NCBI GenBank assembly: GCA_035285325.1 | Contig: JAYKJB010000132.1 | Location: forward strand, 1-64,000 | Length of the DNA: 64,000 nucleotides | From: Candidatus Sericytochromatia bacterium | GTDB taxonomy: Bacteria; Cyanobacteriota; Sericytochromatia; S15B-MN24; JAQBPE01 | Direction of reading: 5' to 3' | Made by a program: the position numbers and the translations under genes | Part shown: piece by piece, positions 51,238 through 60,128 of the stretch | How the letters are laid out: each line of letters opens with the position of its first letter | Numbering within the stretch: the stretch's first letter is position 1 | The notes under the pieces: generated by a model | The model's database searches: none | Told to the model about the DNA's origin: nothing | What the model saw: only the letters and a program-made list of their open reading frames with translations

Positions 51238-51828
51238 GTGAAACCAGCACGCGCGGTATTTTTGGACCGAGACGGGACGATCAACGTTGAGGCGGGCTAC
51301 ATTCGGGAACTGGACAATCTGCGTCTGGCACCTGGAGCGGCGGCCGCCATCAAGCGACTGAATGAGGCTGGCATCCTGGCCATTGTCGTGACCAACCAGA
51401 GCGGCCCGGCGCGGGGCTACTACGCCGAATCTTGGATTGATTGCTTGCACGAGCGACTCGTTGACCTGCTCAAGGCTGAAGGCGCTTTTCTTGACGACAT
51501 ATTCTATTGCCCTCATCTCCCTGATGGAATCGTGCCGGAGTACAGCTTTGCCTGCGCGTGCCGCAAGCCGGAACCTGGAATGCTGCTGGCCGCCGCGGAC
51601 AAGTTCCAACTTGACCCGCAGTTCTCCTACATGATTGGCGACAAGGCCACGGACGTGGAGGTGGGACAACGAGTCAAGAGCAGGACTGTGCTGCTTCGTT
51701 CGGGCTACGGCGAACAGGTGCTGGCGGGGGCCTACCAGTGGCCGTGTCGGCCTGATCACATCGCGGATGACCTGGAAGCGGCAATCGAATGGGTCTTCCA
51801 GGACATCGCGGCCCCCCCGCGTGTCTAG
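51238..51828 (+). CDS. gmhB: D-glycero-heptose-1,7-bisphosphate 7-phosphatase (GmhB-type HAD phosphatase)
   Basis: This is a HAD-family phosphatase of about 196 residues. The nucleophile motif FLDRDGTIN (Asp10, Asp12), TNQSG, CRKPEPGM and IGDKATDVEVG are complete. The zinc-binding loop of the GmhB/HisB type (CPHLPDG to CACRKP) is present. It would act in ADP-heptose synthesis for lipopolysaccharide, or in a similar sugar-phosphate path. I start at GTG 51238, with AGGAG nine bases upstream; an ATG at 51217 has no site and coincides with a possible GATAAT -10. It overlaps murJ. Confidence 0.88.
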   Translation: MKPARAVFLDRDGTINVEAGYIRELDNLRLAPGAAAAIKRLNEAGILAIVVTNQSGPARGYYAESWIDCLHERLVDLLKAEGAFLDDIFYCPHLPDGIVPEYSFACACRKPEPGMLLAAADKFQLDPQFSYMIGDKATDVEVGQRVKSRTVLLRSGYGEQVLAGAYQWPCRPDHIADDLEAAIEWVFQDIAAPPRV

Positions 51829-53374
51829 CAGCCTGTTCGGCGTCGCCTCCACGATCGCCTTGCTCACCCTGCTGAGCAAGGGATTTGGATTCGGCCGTGA
51901 ACTCGTGATTGCCGGAGTGTTCGGCGCGAGCGTGGCCAAGGATGCCTACACGGCCGCCTACATCATTCCTTCGTTCTCCTTGGTCATGCTCGGCGGGTTG
52001 ACAGGACCGTTTCATACGGCCGCCCAAAAGGTTCTGGCGACCCTGCGCCAGCAGGGTCGGGAAGATGACATGCCTGATGTGATGGCTTCCATCACCTTGA
52101 TCGTGTCGCTGGTCTTGGGGGCGTGTGCCCTGCTGACGTATTGGGCGGCTCCCGCCGCGATCAGGCTGGTGGCCTTTCAGGCCTCGGATGCGACTTTCGA
52201 CCTCGCGGTGATGCAACTGCGGATCATGGCCCCACTGATTCTGCTGGGCGGCTGGATCGGCATCTTGTGCGGCGTCTCGAATGACCAGGGAGACTTTACC
52301 CGACCCAGCCTCTCGCCTTTGATCGCAAGTTTGGCGGTCATCCTGGCCGTCTTGCTGAGACCCGACCCGCTCACGCTGGCCTGGGGGACCCTACTGGGGG
52401 CCTTCGGGCAGTTGATTCTGCAACTGCCTGCGGCCTGGAAACTGTGGGGGGGAAGCGTCCATCTCACCCGGTTGTCGTGGAGAACGGCTGAGGCCAAAAG
52501 CATCTGGCACATGCTCCTACCCGCTTGTGTCAGTTCAGGGGTGGGAACGCTATCCGTCATCATTGGAACCAATTTTGCCTCAAGCTTGCCGGCGGGTTCG
52601 ATCAGCGTATTCGACTTCGCCAACAAACTTCTGCAGCTGCCACTCGGGATTCTCATGACGGCCCTGCTCATCCCCCTGTTCCCCCTGCTGACACGGGCCG
52701 TGGTGGCCAAGGATGATACATCTCTGACCCATCATCTGAATCGAGGGCTCACCACCATCGCCTACGCCACGTTTCCCTTGATGGCCTACTTCTTGGCGGG
52801 CGGATTGCCACTCGTGACGGTCGTTTACCAGCGTGGTGCCTTCGACCGGCAGGACACCTTGGCCACCACCAGCGTGCTGGGAATCTGCGCGCTGGGTATC
52901 GCCAGCTACGCCGCTCGAGACCTGATGGTGCGTGTTTTCTACGCGAGCAATGATGGAAGAACACCGCTGCTGGTCAGTGTGGCTTCTCTGGCGTTGACCA
53001 CGTTGGGTATGGCTTTGGTGGTAAAACCCTATGGACTCGAGGGGCTAGCGGCCATCACGGCCTTGGTCACAACCGTGAACTGCGGCTTGAACGCCGGCTT
53101 GTTGAAGCGTCGAATACCCGGCTGGAAATTAGCCGGAGTGATTCGCCACGCGAGCCGTGCCGCTTCAGCGGCGTTGGCTGCTGGCCTGGCCACCTGGGCA
53201 ATCGCCAACCAGTTTCCGCTTACGGATGACTCCTCGCGAACGTGGCTGCTGCTCGTGCTTCAAACCGGCGTGTTTTTAACCGTCTATCTGCTGGTGGTCT
53301 TGGTTGTCTCCGAACCCGAAATGCGTTTGGCCTGGCGTAATCGTCTGCTCGAACGACTGAAAAACCCGCGCTGA
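51821..53374 (+). CDS. murJ: Lipid II flippase MurJ (MviN family)
   Basis: This MOP-family transporter of about 517 residues has about fourteen hydrophobic segments and moves lipid II across the membrane for peptidoglycan synthesis. The start (SSSLFGVASTIALLTLLSKG, FGFGRELVIAGVFG) and the later VYQRGAFDRQDT are typical. The GTG overlaps the gmhB stop by eight bases. It complements the dcw cluster elsewhere in this window. Confidence 0.93.
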   Translation: MSSSLFGVASTIALLTLLSKGFGFGRELVIAGVFGASVAKDAYTAAYIIPSFSLVMLGGLTGPFHTAAQKVLATLRQQGREDDMPDVMASITLIVSLVLGACALLTYWAAPAAIRLVAFQASDATFDLAVMQLRIMAPLILLGGWIGILCGVSNDQGDFTRPSLSPLIASLAVILAVLLRPDPLTLAWGTLLGAFGQLILQLPAAWKLWGGSVHLTRLSWRTAEAKSIWHMLLPACVSSGVGTLSVIIGTNFASSLPAGSISVFDFANKLLQLPLGILMTALLIPLFPLLTRAVVAKDDTSLTHHLNRGLTTIAYATFPLMAYFLAGGLPLVTVVYQRGAFDRQDTLATTSVLGICALGIASYAARDLMVRVFYASNDGRTPLLVSVASLALTTLGMALVVKPYGLEGLAAITALVTTVNCGLNAGLLKRRIPGWKLAGVIRHASRAASAALAAGLATWAIANQFPLTDDSSRTWLLLVLQTGVFLTVYLLVVLVVSEPEMRLAWRNRLLERLKNPR

Positions 53375-53413
53375 AGGTGTCCCTTCAAAATTTCGGCAAA
53401 GCGTCGGATTGGC

Positions 53414-53441
53414 TTGCAATTCCCTGGGGACCGGGTATAAC
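53414..53441 (+). promoter_or_regulatory. Promoter of the DUF4388 gene
   Basis: TTGCAA (53414-53419) and TATAAC (53436-53441) are 16 bases apart with GGG before the -10. The predicted start is near 53448, about 30 bases ahead of the GTG. Confidence 0.65.
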
Positions 53442-53476
53442 AGAACGCGTGACGCCCCTCGACAAAGGCATCCCCT

Positions 53477-54346
53477 GTGACTTTTTCATCGAACTTGCTG
53501 CTGGAGGGAAATCTCGGCCCCATCAGCCTCCCCAATCTACTCCAGCTCATTGCGCTCGAACAAAAGTCGGCCGTTCTTTCCCTGACGCGAGTGGAAATCG
53601 GGCAGATGGCCGAGCTGGTCTTTCACTCGGGCGAACTGGTCAATGCACGAGTCAATCATTTGGTTGGTGACGCAGCGGTGTACCGGATTATTTCGTGGTG
53701 GAATGCCGGGACATTCAAGTTGATTGCCATCGACACCGATGTGGAGATGCCCCCTCCCGATGTCACCAGCCGAGTGGACTATTTACTCTTGGAAGGGATG
53801 CGTCAGATGGACGCGACCCAGCACTACCGCCAGCTGTTACCGGCATTGACCAGTGCCGTTTCGTTCACTCAGAGCGCCCTCGATTCCTTCAGCTGGGATC
53901 GGGCTGACCCTCCGGAATGGATACCAACCTACGTCCGCAACCTTCCGCGGTCCTTCACCATGGCGCAACTGCATCAGGCTTGTTTGCTGGATGAATTGCG
54001 GCTGGCAAATCTGATGAGATTGCTGCTCTCCACGCAGGCCGTTCGGGTTCACGGGGAAAGCGGCGGAGGCGGTGGCCCCTATGGAGGGGGCGGACAGGTG
54101 GCTCCGAGCACCCGCTATCAGGCCTTCGCCCAGTTGTTGATGGAATACGTTGGGTATGAACAGGCGCATACCATTCTTGACCAAGTGCTTTACGACCTGG
54201 CTTGGAACGACCTGGATGGAGCCACGTTCAGTCAATTACTCGATCTGTGCGATCGCTTGAGCCACGCTCTGATGCCACATTTGGAGAAGAAACAGGTCAC
54301 GGATGCCATCCGACGTTTGCGTGCCAGAACCACCAGCCTGGTTTAG
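53477..54346 (+). CDS. DUF4388 (PATAN-like) domain protein
   Basis: This is a 289-residue cytosolic protein whose first 110 residues (LLLEGNLGPISLPNLLQLIA, AELVFHSGELVNARVNHLVG) match the DUF4388/PATAN type often linked to response-regulator and gliding/motility systems. The remainder has Gly-rich loops (GGGGGPYGGGGQV around residue 200) and helices, function unknown. PATAN-type proteins are common in cyanobacterial two-component systems. It is followed by a tiny zinc-finger gene. Confidence 0.8.
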   Translation: MTFSSNLLLEGNLGPISLPNLLQLIALEQKSAVLSLTRVEIGQMAELVFHSGELVNARVNHLVGDAAVYRIISWWNAGTFKLIAIDTDVEMPPPDVTSRVDYLLLEGMRQMDATQHYRQLLPALTSAVSFTQSALDSFSWDRADPPEWIPTYVRNLPRSFTMAQLHQACLLDELRLANLMRLLLSTQAVRVHGESGGGGGPYGGGGQVAPSTRYQAFAQLLMEYVGYEQAHTILDQVLYDLAWNDLDGATFSQLLDLCDRLSHALMPHLEKKQVTDAIRRLRARTTSLV

Positions 54347-54379
54347 CGACCTGCCACCGACGTAACGAGGGAGACAGTC

Positions 54380-54568
54380 ATGCCCACGATCGTGATCGGC
54401 CCCTGCCAATTCTGCGGCGCCGAGGTCAAAGCTGATGAAAAACGAGACGCTTCTGCCATTCCGCTCTTGAAGCGGGCAGCGCAAATGAACCGACTCACGT
54501 GCAAGCCCTGTGGCTCAAGCGGCGCACGGACCGTCGATCGGGACAACCCCCCTGACATCCTCAGCTAG
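54380..54568 (+). CDS. Small two-CxxC protein of unknown function
   Basis: This 62-residue protein has CQFC and CKPC, spaced as in a zinc ribbon, and a basic middle. The ATG has GAGGGAG about six bases upstream. It may be a nucleic-acid or protein-binding module. It follows the DUF4388 gene by 33 bases and is probably co-transcribed. About 110 bases without recognisable features follow. Confidence 0.65.
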   Translation: MPTIVIGPCQFCGAEVKADEKRDASAIPLLKRAAQMNRLTCKPCGSSGARTVDRDNPPDILS

Positions 54569-54679
54569 ACCGGTTTTTTTGCGGAAGCCAACTACCGGAG
54601 GTTAGACGGTGTGCGATCGGCCACGGCCAGCCTCGCTGACTTTCATTAGGATCTCGGCGTACCTCACTCAACAGGTCTG

Positions 54680-55987
54680 ATGTCGATGTCTGAGTCTCAC
54701 TGCTCCGCTACTCCCATCCAGCCTGGTGGCATCGGCGACCGCTCCACGGCGTCTGTTCCCCAGGCAGTCTGGTACGATGACGCCATTCAGGCACTCAAAG
54801 CGGAATCGCCCCAGCCCGCCAAACTGGCGGCCTTGCGCATGCTGGCGAAGGCTCCGCAAAGTTGGGATGACGTTCTACTGGTGGCGCTGACCTCGCGCGA
54901 AGAAGCCATCCAGGTCGCAGCGTTACAGACCTTGGGCAGTCAGGCGCGCCTGGAGTCGCGTCACATCGGCTCGTTCGAGCGCTTGCGGGGACTGCCCGTG
55001 CTGCTCGAAGCAGCCCACGAGGCCTGGCAAGCAGCCTGGGCTCAACTAGGCGATGGGCCGAGCAGTCAAGTTCAGGCCTCACCCTCGTTAGAGGTGACCC
55101 AGCTGCCGGCGGATATCTCCGCGCGATTGGCTTCTCTTCGCCAGGAAAATGAAGTCCTGCGAAGCAATGAAGCGACCTTGAGAGCCGACTTCGACAAGCT
55201 TCGTGGAAGCATGCTGGCGCTTCAGACCAGCTTGGAGCTTGCGGTTCAGCAAGAGACCCAGAAGGTGCAAGAGCTTGAAAGCCTGAAAGCCTCTTTGGCC
55301 AAAGAGCGCGAGGCCCATGCGGTGGCTCTGCACGCACGCGCCTTGGAAACCGATAGCCTGTTCCATGCGTCCTGTCGCCTTGACCGTGCCCGGAAACGCT
55401 GGATGGCAGGTTCAATCGCCCTTTCGCTGATCTGTCTCGGCTCGCTGGTCGTGCAACTGGCCGGCCGTTCACCCGCGCTTGCCAGTGAACCGCAGGCGCG
55501 GGTGGTCAAGGCCGCTGAATCCGCAGGATACCGTCTGGCGGTGGCATCGCTTGCATCCGAAGCGAGCCGGCTCGAACTCGATGGAGATCTCGAAGCCGCG
55601 CTGGGAGCCTGGCAGTGTATCTCGCGTTGCGCCAAGGACCAGGGGCTGGCCTCCCACGCCATGACCCGGGTCGACGACCTCACGGGTCGGATCTCACGAG
55701 GCGAGCGTCTGGGCGCTCATCAACAGGTTTCTCCCCCTCACCTCGATTCGCCGAGGCTGACGACCACCAAGTCGATGCCCGTGCCACCGGTTGCGGTTCC
55801 GAGGTCAGCCAGGAAGCTCAGCGAATACACCCTGGACACTCCTCGACGGGCGCCAACCAGCCAGGTCACGAATCGCGCTCCAAAAAAACAAGTGTTCGTG
55901 GGTGAGAAGCCTGCCGCCAAAGCTTTCCAGGCGCCTGACACGACCAACCCGGATCCGATTCCCCCTAGTGTCCGCGAGAGGTTCTGA
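54680..55987 (+). CDS. Single-span protein with coiled coil, unknown function
   Basis: This protein of 435 residues has a helical N-terminal region resembling HEAT-type repeats (residues 30-130), a long coiled coil (about 145-230), one membrane helix (MAGSIALSLICLGSLVVQL) and a C-terminal region including a short TPR-like helix pair and a Pro/Thr-rich tail. The N-terminus should be cytosolic and the C-terminus periplasmic. The next gene starts six bases after its stop and encodes an exported, possibly outer-membrane protein, so the pair may bridge the envelope. It is not recognised as a named family. Confidence 0.7.
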   Translation: MSMSESHCSATPIQPGGIGDRSTASVPQAVWYDDAIQALKAESPQPAKLAALRMLAKAPQSWDDVLLVALTSREEAIQVAALQTLGSQARLESRHIGSFERLRGLPVLLEAAHEAWQAAWAQLGDGPSSQVQASPSLEVTQLPADISARLASLRQENEVLRSNEATLRADFDKLRGSMLALQTSLELAVQQETQKVQELESLKASLAKEREAHAVALHARALETDSLFHASCRLDRARKRWMAGSIALSLICLGSLVVQLAGRSPALASEPQARVVKAAESAGYRLAVASLASEASRLELDGDLEAALGAWQCISRCAKDQGLASHAMTRVDDLTGRISRGERLGAHQQVSPPHLDSPRLTTTKSMPVPPVAVPRSARKLSEYTLDTPRRAPTSQVTNRAPKKQVFVGEKPAAKAFQAPDTTNPDPIPPSVRERF

Positions 55988-55993
55988 GGTCTG

Positions 55994-57280
55994 ATGAGTT
56001 TCCAGGCCTTTTCGTTGCGCGTCGCCTTGCTTGCTTGGCTTCTCTGGGTTCCAGATGGCCCAGTGGCGGCAGCGGAGGGGAAAAAGCCGGAACCTCGCCT
56101 ACTTCCGCTTGAAGCCGTCAGAGCCGTCGCGTCCAGAGAAGGCCTGCCCATCCTCGCCGTCCACGCCGAAGCGCCGAGACGGCTGGTGGTGGTCTGCGGT
56201 GGGGTCATGGACAAGCCCACCTTTTTGCGACGGGCCAGTCTGGTCTCATTTGCTGCCTTTCAAAGCTTTGCGGCGCCAATCGAGGTCGTCTTCGAGCATT
56301 CGGATGCCGAACGACATCAACGCTGCAGGGTCCGCCAGGACGACCTCAATCTGTATCTCAAGAGCGCCATCTCTCGACGGGAATATGACCGTCGCCTCGC
56401 TTATCAGTCAGAACCAAGCAACCCTGGGCAGCGCCTCCCGTCCCCTCCCGCGCTCGTGCCCTCGCCTCCCCCTGCTCCTCCCGTCCAGGCTCTTCAGGGT
56501 GCGTTGGGAGTTTCGGCGTCCAAACCGTCGGCGAGTCCGCTGCCTCAGGCATCGCCATCGGTGTTCCCCTCTGTCACGCCGTCCCCGTCTCCATCGGCGT
56601 CCCCCGAGACCAACCTTCCTTACTCCGTGTCGTTTCATTGGGGAAGGGTGCCTGCCTCGCCCGTGACCTCCCCTGCCGCTGTGCCCTCCTCGCCTGGGGT
56701 GGTGTCGTCAGCCTCTCCGGCGCCTTCAGCGCCGGTGCCCCGAAGCACCGAAAGGCCTGTGGTCTCGAAAAGCGTTCCAACGGATGCGCTTTCGAAGGCC
56801 CAGCCTGGCTTCGGCCGTGGTCTACAAGGTGGCGCGTCCGAATGGCGGGCTGCCTACGGTCTCGGGGTGGGCAAGACCCTGTATGACGCACTCAGCTTGG
56901 AATACACCCGCCCGGTCCTGTCTTCGCTCGACCTCCGCCCCAGCATCTGGATGCTGGGGGGCCTGACCCCGTTCAGCCTCTTTCGACGCTCAGCGAGCAG
57001 CCTGGACGGCGTCTCGATTGCGCTGGACTTACTGGGCACGAGCCAGCGCTTGGCTCGGCCGCACGAGCTGGCTTACGAAGCAGGGGTGGGCGTTCGTGCG
57101 TCGGTGTTACAGGGAGCGACCAGCGGCGTCTGGCCCGCCACTCACCTCCGCGTGGGGGCCCGCTGGGAGTCACTCAGTGTCTCCTTGCGCTACCCTCTGC
57201 TTGCGAGGCCGGGAGACCCCACCGCGACCTGGGACGTCTTGGTCGGTTGGCTCTGGCAACAGGGAGGCTCGCCAGACTGA
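55994..57280 (+). CDS. Exported Pro/Ser-rich protein with C-terminal barrel-like domain
   Basis: This 428-residue protein has a signal peptide (FQAFSLRVALLAWLLWV), a globular domain at 30-140, a long low-complexity Pro/Ser/Ala stretch (about 145-260) and a C-terminal strand-rich domain from about 270 (for example GLGVGKTLYDALSLEYTRPV). The C-terminal part resembles small outer-membrane beta barrels and, in style, the protein at 18061. A location in the outer envelope is inferred. The ATG has GAGG upstream. Confidence 0.7.
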   Translation: MSFQAFSLRVALLAWLLWVPDGPVAAAEGKKPEPRLLPLEAVRAVASREGLPILAVHAEAPRRLVVVCGGVMDKPTFLRRASLVSFAAFQSFAAPIEVVFEHSDAERHQRCRVRQDDLNLYLKSAISRREYDRRLAYQSEPSNPGQRLPSPPALVPSPPPAPPVQALQGALGVSASKPSASPLPQASPSVFPSVTPSPSPSASPETNLPYSVSFHWGRVPASPVTSPAAVPSSPGVVSSASPAPSAPVPRSTERPVVSKSVPTDALSKAQPGFGRGLQGGASEWRAAYGLGVGKTLYDALSLEYTRPVLSSLDLRPSIWMLGGLTPFSLFRRSASSLDGVSIALDLLGTSQRLARPHELAYEAGVGVRASVLQGATSGVWPATHLRVGARWESLSVSLRYPLLARPGDPTATWDVLVGWLWQQGGSPD

Positions 57281-57326
57281 CGTCTGGTGCTCGCGCGTCG
57301 CGCCTGATCCATTGTAGGATGGGCGC

Positions 57327-58499
57327 GTGATCGAGACGAGTCTGTCCGCATTTCAGCGTGCCCACCTCACCAGCGCGATGGAGCAGGCCAACCTCCGGGG
57401 CGCGTGGCTGGGCATCGACCTGGTGGCGTTGTCTGAGAATCTGCGCGCCATCAAGTCCCTGCTTGCCCCTACAACTCGGATCATGGCGGTGGTCAAAGCG
57501 GACGCCTACGGCCACGGGGCAGCCATGGTCGCAGAAGCGGCCCTTCATCATGGGGCCTCGTCTTTGGGGGTCGCCACGGTGGAGGAGGGCGCCAAGCTTC
57601 GTCGCTCGGGCCACAAATCCCCCATCCTGGTTCTGGGTATCGTGCCCGATGCGGCCTACGAGGCGGCCATCCGGCACGAGTTGCAGTTGACGGTCAGTTC
57701 CGGTCGACAGGTACAGGTGATCGAACGCGTCGCCCGAGGTCTCGGCCGCAAGGTCGACGTTCATCTCAAAGTGAACACGGGGATGACCAGGGTAGGGTGC
57801 GAATTGCACGAAGCCGGCGGCCTGGCCCAGTACCTGCTCCATTCTGCGGATCTTCATCTGGCTGGGCTTTCGTCCCACCTGTCTTCGGCGGATGCCCCGC
57901 AGCCTCACGATACCGACCGGCAACTGGGCAAATTCCAGGAATTGGCCAACCGCATCCGCGCCCACGCTCACGGAATCACCTGCCACGTGGCCAACAGTGC
58001 GGGCACCCTCTTCTACCCGAATGCCCATTTCGATATGGTCCGCGTGGGTCTGGCCATGTACGGTCACCTTCCCGCTTCGGCCGACCATTCGCCGGTCTCT
58101 CTGGCCCCCGTCATGAGCGTGCGCGCACGCATTTCGCAGGTGAAGGACGTGCATGCGGGTGCCCGGGTCGGTTACGACCTGACCTGGATAGCGCCAAGTG
58201 CCACCCGGCTGGCCCTCATTCCCGTCGGTTACGCCGACGGATTGCCTCGAGCGTTATCCAACCGAGGCTTGGCCCTGGTCCGCGGTCAGGTCTGTCCCAT
58301 GGTCGGGCGGATCTCCATGGATCAGACCGTCCTCGACGTGGGGGCCCTCACGGTTGAGCCTGGTGAAGAAGTGACCTTGATGGGTGGTCAAGGAGCGACC
58401 GCCTTGAGCGTCGACACCTGGGCCGAGGCAACCGGTTCGATCAACTATGAGGTGCTCTGTGGCCTCGGGCAGCGTCTCCCCCGCGTCTACTATCGCTGA
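57327..58499 (+). CDS. alr: Alanine racemase
   Basis: This 390-residue fold-type III PLP enzyme interconverts L- and D-alanine for peptidoglycan. The PLP lysine is K57 in VVKADAYGHG; the catalytic tyrosine lies in ARVGYDLTW, followed by LALIPVGYADG. The GTG start lies 46 bases after the upstream gene; a short CCAGAC/GTCTGG hairpin spans the upstream stop codon. Confidence 0.95.
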   Translation: MIETSLSAFQRAHLTSAMEQANLRGAWLGIDLVALSENLRAIKSLLAPTTRIMAVVKADAYGHGAAMVAEAALHHGASSLGVATVEEGAKLRRSGHKSPILVLGIVPDAAYEAAIRHELQLTVSSGRQVQVIERVARGLGRKVDVHLKVNTGMTRVGCELHEAGGLAQYLLHSADLHLAGLSSHLSSADAPQPHDTDRQLGKFQELANRIRAHAHGITCHVANSAGTLFYPNAHFDMVRVGLAMYGHLPASADHSPVSLAPVMSVRARISQVKDVHAGARVGYDLTWIAPSATRLALIPVGYADGLPRALSNRGLALVRGQVCPMVGRISMDQTVLDVGALTVEPGEEVTLMGGQGATALSVDTWAEATGSINYEVLCGLGQRLPRVYYR

Positions 58500-58515
58500 T
58501 GCGTGTCGACTGTCA

Positions 58516-58545
58516 TTGACGCTGCAGCGAAGCAAGCGGTACGAT
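58516..58545 (+). promoter_or_regulatory. Promoter of the cytochrome b6 operon
   Basis: TTGACG (58516-58521) and TACGAT (58540-58545) are 18 bases apart. The start near 58552 leaves a leader of about 95 bases, and AAGGAG lies seven bases before the ATG. Confidence 0.7.
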
Positions 58546-58646
58546 CCCCAGCGTTGTGGTGCGTCCATCCGGCAGGTCCGCTGGGGGCAACGCAACGTGC
58601 CCGCATTCCCGTACACATGATGGTTTGACGTAGAAGGAGTCTGCTG

Positions 58647-59336
58647 ATGGTGGGCAAAGTCTTCGAATGGTTGGACTTACGCCTAGGCGTGCGAGACATA
58701 GACGCTGCGCTGGTCTCGCGCAATGTGCCTAAAATTGACTGGTGGTATACCCTCGGCTTTGCCGCGCTTTTCACGTTCATCATCATGGCCGTCTCCGGCA
58801 TGTTTTTGGCGGTGTACTATGCGCCGACGCCGGACCACGCCTATGACAGCGTGAAATTTCTGACGGAAGAGATCACGGGTGGCAAGGTCGTGCGCGGCCT
58901 TCATCACTATGGCGCCAGCGCCATGGTCGTGATTGTCACCATGCACATGCTGCAGGTGTTTTTCTATGGAGCCTACAAGTATCCGCGGGAACTGACCTGG
59001 ATGTCCGGCGTTGGACTCTTGGGCCTGGTTCTGGGCCTCGGCTTCACGGGCTACCTTCTGCCCTGGGACCAGAAAGCCTACTGGGCGACCGAAGTGGGCA
59101 CCAAGGTGCCTGAGAGCATTCCCATTGTCGGGGATTTCTCCAAGAAACTGCTTCGCGGCGGAGAGACGCTTGGAGCCCTGACCCTGACGCGTTTTTACGC
59201 GATTCACATGCTGATGATCCCCGCCTTGATGCTTGTGTTCCTGGGGATTCACCTCTATCTCGTCATCAAGATCGGCATCACGCCCCTTCCTGAGAAGTTG
59301 GATGAGGCCTATGACCGCGTGAAGGGGGGCAAGTAG
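58647..59336 (+). CDS. petB: Cytochrome b6-type subunit of a quinol:cytochrome c oxidoreductase
   Basis: This 229-residue membrane protein carries two b hemes and, with subunit IV, forms the quinol-oxidising core of a b6f/bcc-type complex. The heme ligands His86, His100, His187 and His202 fall at the same residue numbers as in plant cytochrome b6. Conserved loops include YPRELTWMSGVGLLGL and TGYLLPWDQ. The cysteine that binds the extra heme c(n)/c(i) covalently (Cys35 in plants) is Thr35 here, and the whole protein has no cysteine. It is followed two bases later by subunit IV. No Rieske gene is adjacent. Confidence 0.94.
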   Translation: MVGKVFEWLDLRLGVRDIDAALVSRNVPKIDWWYTLGFAALFTFIIMAVSGMFLAVYYAPTPDHAYDSVKFLTEEITGGKVVRGLHHYGASAMVVIVTMHMLQVFFYGAYKYPRELTWMSGVGLLGLVLGLGFTGYLLPWDQKAYWATEVGTKVPESIPIVGDFSKKLLRGGETLGALTLTRFYAIHMLMIPALMLVFLGIHLYLVIKIGITPLPEKLDEAYDRVKGGK

Positions 59337-59338
59337 CC

Positions 59339-60106
59339 ATGGGTGGTTTCTTCGATGATCCTGTTGAGAAGCAGGTCTACGACGTCGAATACAAGAAGAT
59401 GAAGGAGGCGGGTTACCCCTTCCATCCTTTCGCCACCTGGAAAGACGTGGTCGTTGCGCTGGCGCTTCTCCTTCTTTTGCTGGCACTGACCTTCATTCAG
59501 GGCGTACACCTGGATGCACCGGCAGATCCGACCAGTCAGTATCTGCCCCGTCCGGAGTGGTACTTCATGTGGCTGTTCGAGCTTTTGAAGTACTTCCCTG
59601 GTCCTTGGGCGATCTTCGCAGTGGCGATCATCCCAGGGGGCATCGCGGGCGCTTTGTTGTTGCTGCCCTTCTATGACCGGAATCCTTATCGCCGCTGGAC
59701 CAAGCGTCCGGTTGCCACGGTGATGATGTCGCTCTTGATGCTGTTCGTCGTCGGTTTGACCGCTCGGGCTTACTGGGCTGATGCGCATGACCCGCACGCG
59801 CAAGAGTTGCTGAAGGGTGCTTCCGCTGGTCACGGTTCTTCAGGTGGGACGCCGCCTGGGGGGGCCAGGCAAGCTGGGGCAGACGGGCAGGCCATCTTTT
59901 CGGCGAAATGCGTGATGTGTCACGGGCCAACCAAGAAGAATATGCCTCAAGCCAACCTGGCGAGCAAAGCCTTCCTCGACGGTCGAGATATCGTGAATTC
60001 TGTGACCAATGGCAAGGGAGGCATGCCTTCCTTCAAGGGGCAGCTTTCCGAGGGAGAGATCAAGGCCGTGACGGATTGGCTGAAGGCCAGCACCACGGAG
60101 CCCTGA
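59339..60106 (+). CDS. petD: Subunit IV - cytochrome c fusion of the quinol oxidoreductase
   Basis: This 255-residue protein combines a subunit-IV domain (about 1-145) with the quinol-oxidation motif PEWY (72-75) and a C-terminal cytochrome c domain with CVMCH (191-195) and an axial Met229 in GGMPSF. That fusion is the QcrC architecture of Bacillus-type menaquinol:cytochrome c oxidoreductases and differs from photosynthetic b6f, which has separate subunit IV and cytochrome f. The cytochrome is anchored facing the outside through about three hydrophobic segments and a Gly/Ala linker. Confidence 0.94.
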   Translation: MGGFFDDPVEKQVYDVEYKKMKEAGYPFHPFATWKDVVVALALLLLLLALTFIQGVHLDAPADPTSQYLPRPEWYFMWLFELLKYFPGPWAIFAVAIIPGGIAGALLLLPFYDRNPYRRWTKRPVATVMMSLLMLFVVGLTARAYWADAHDPHAQELLKGASAGHGSSGGTPPGGARQAGADGQAIFSAKCVMCHGPTKKNMPQANLASKAFLDGRDIVNSVTNGKGGMPSFKGQLSEGEIKAVTDWLKASTTEP

Positions 60107-60128
60107 ACGGCACCAGCCCTCTAACACC

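Noticed and set aside
58647-60106. Photosynthetic b6f complex
   Set aside because: Subunit IV carries a fused cytochrome c, no petA or petC is adjacent and the covalent heme cysteine is missing.
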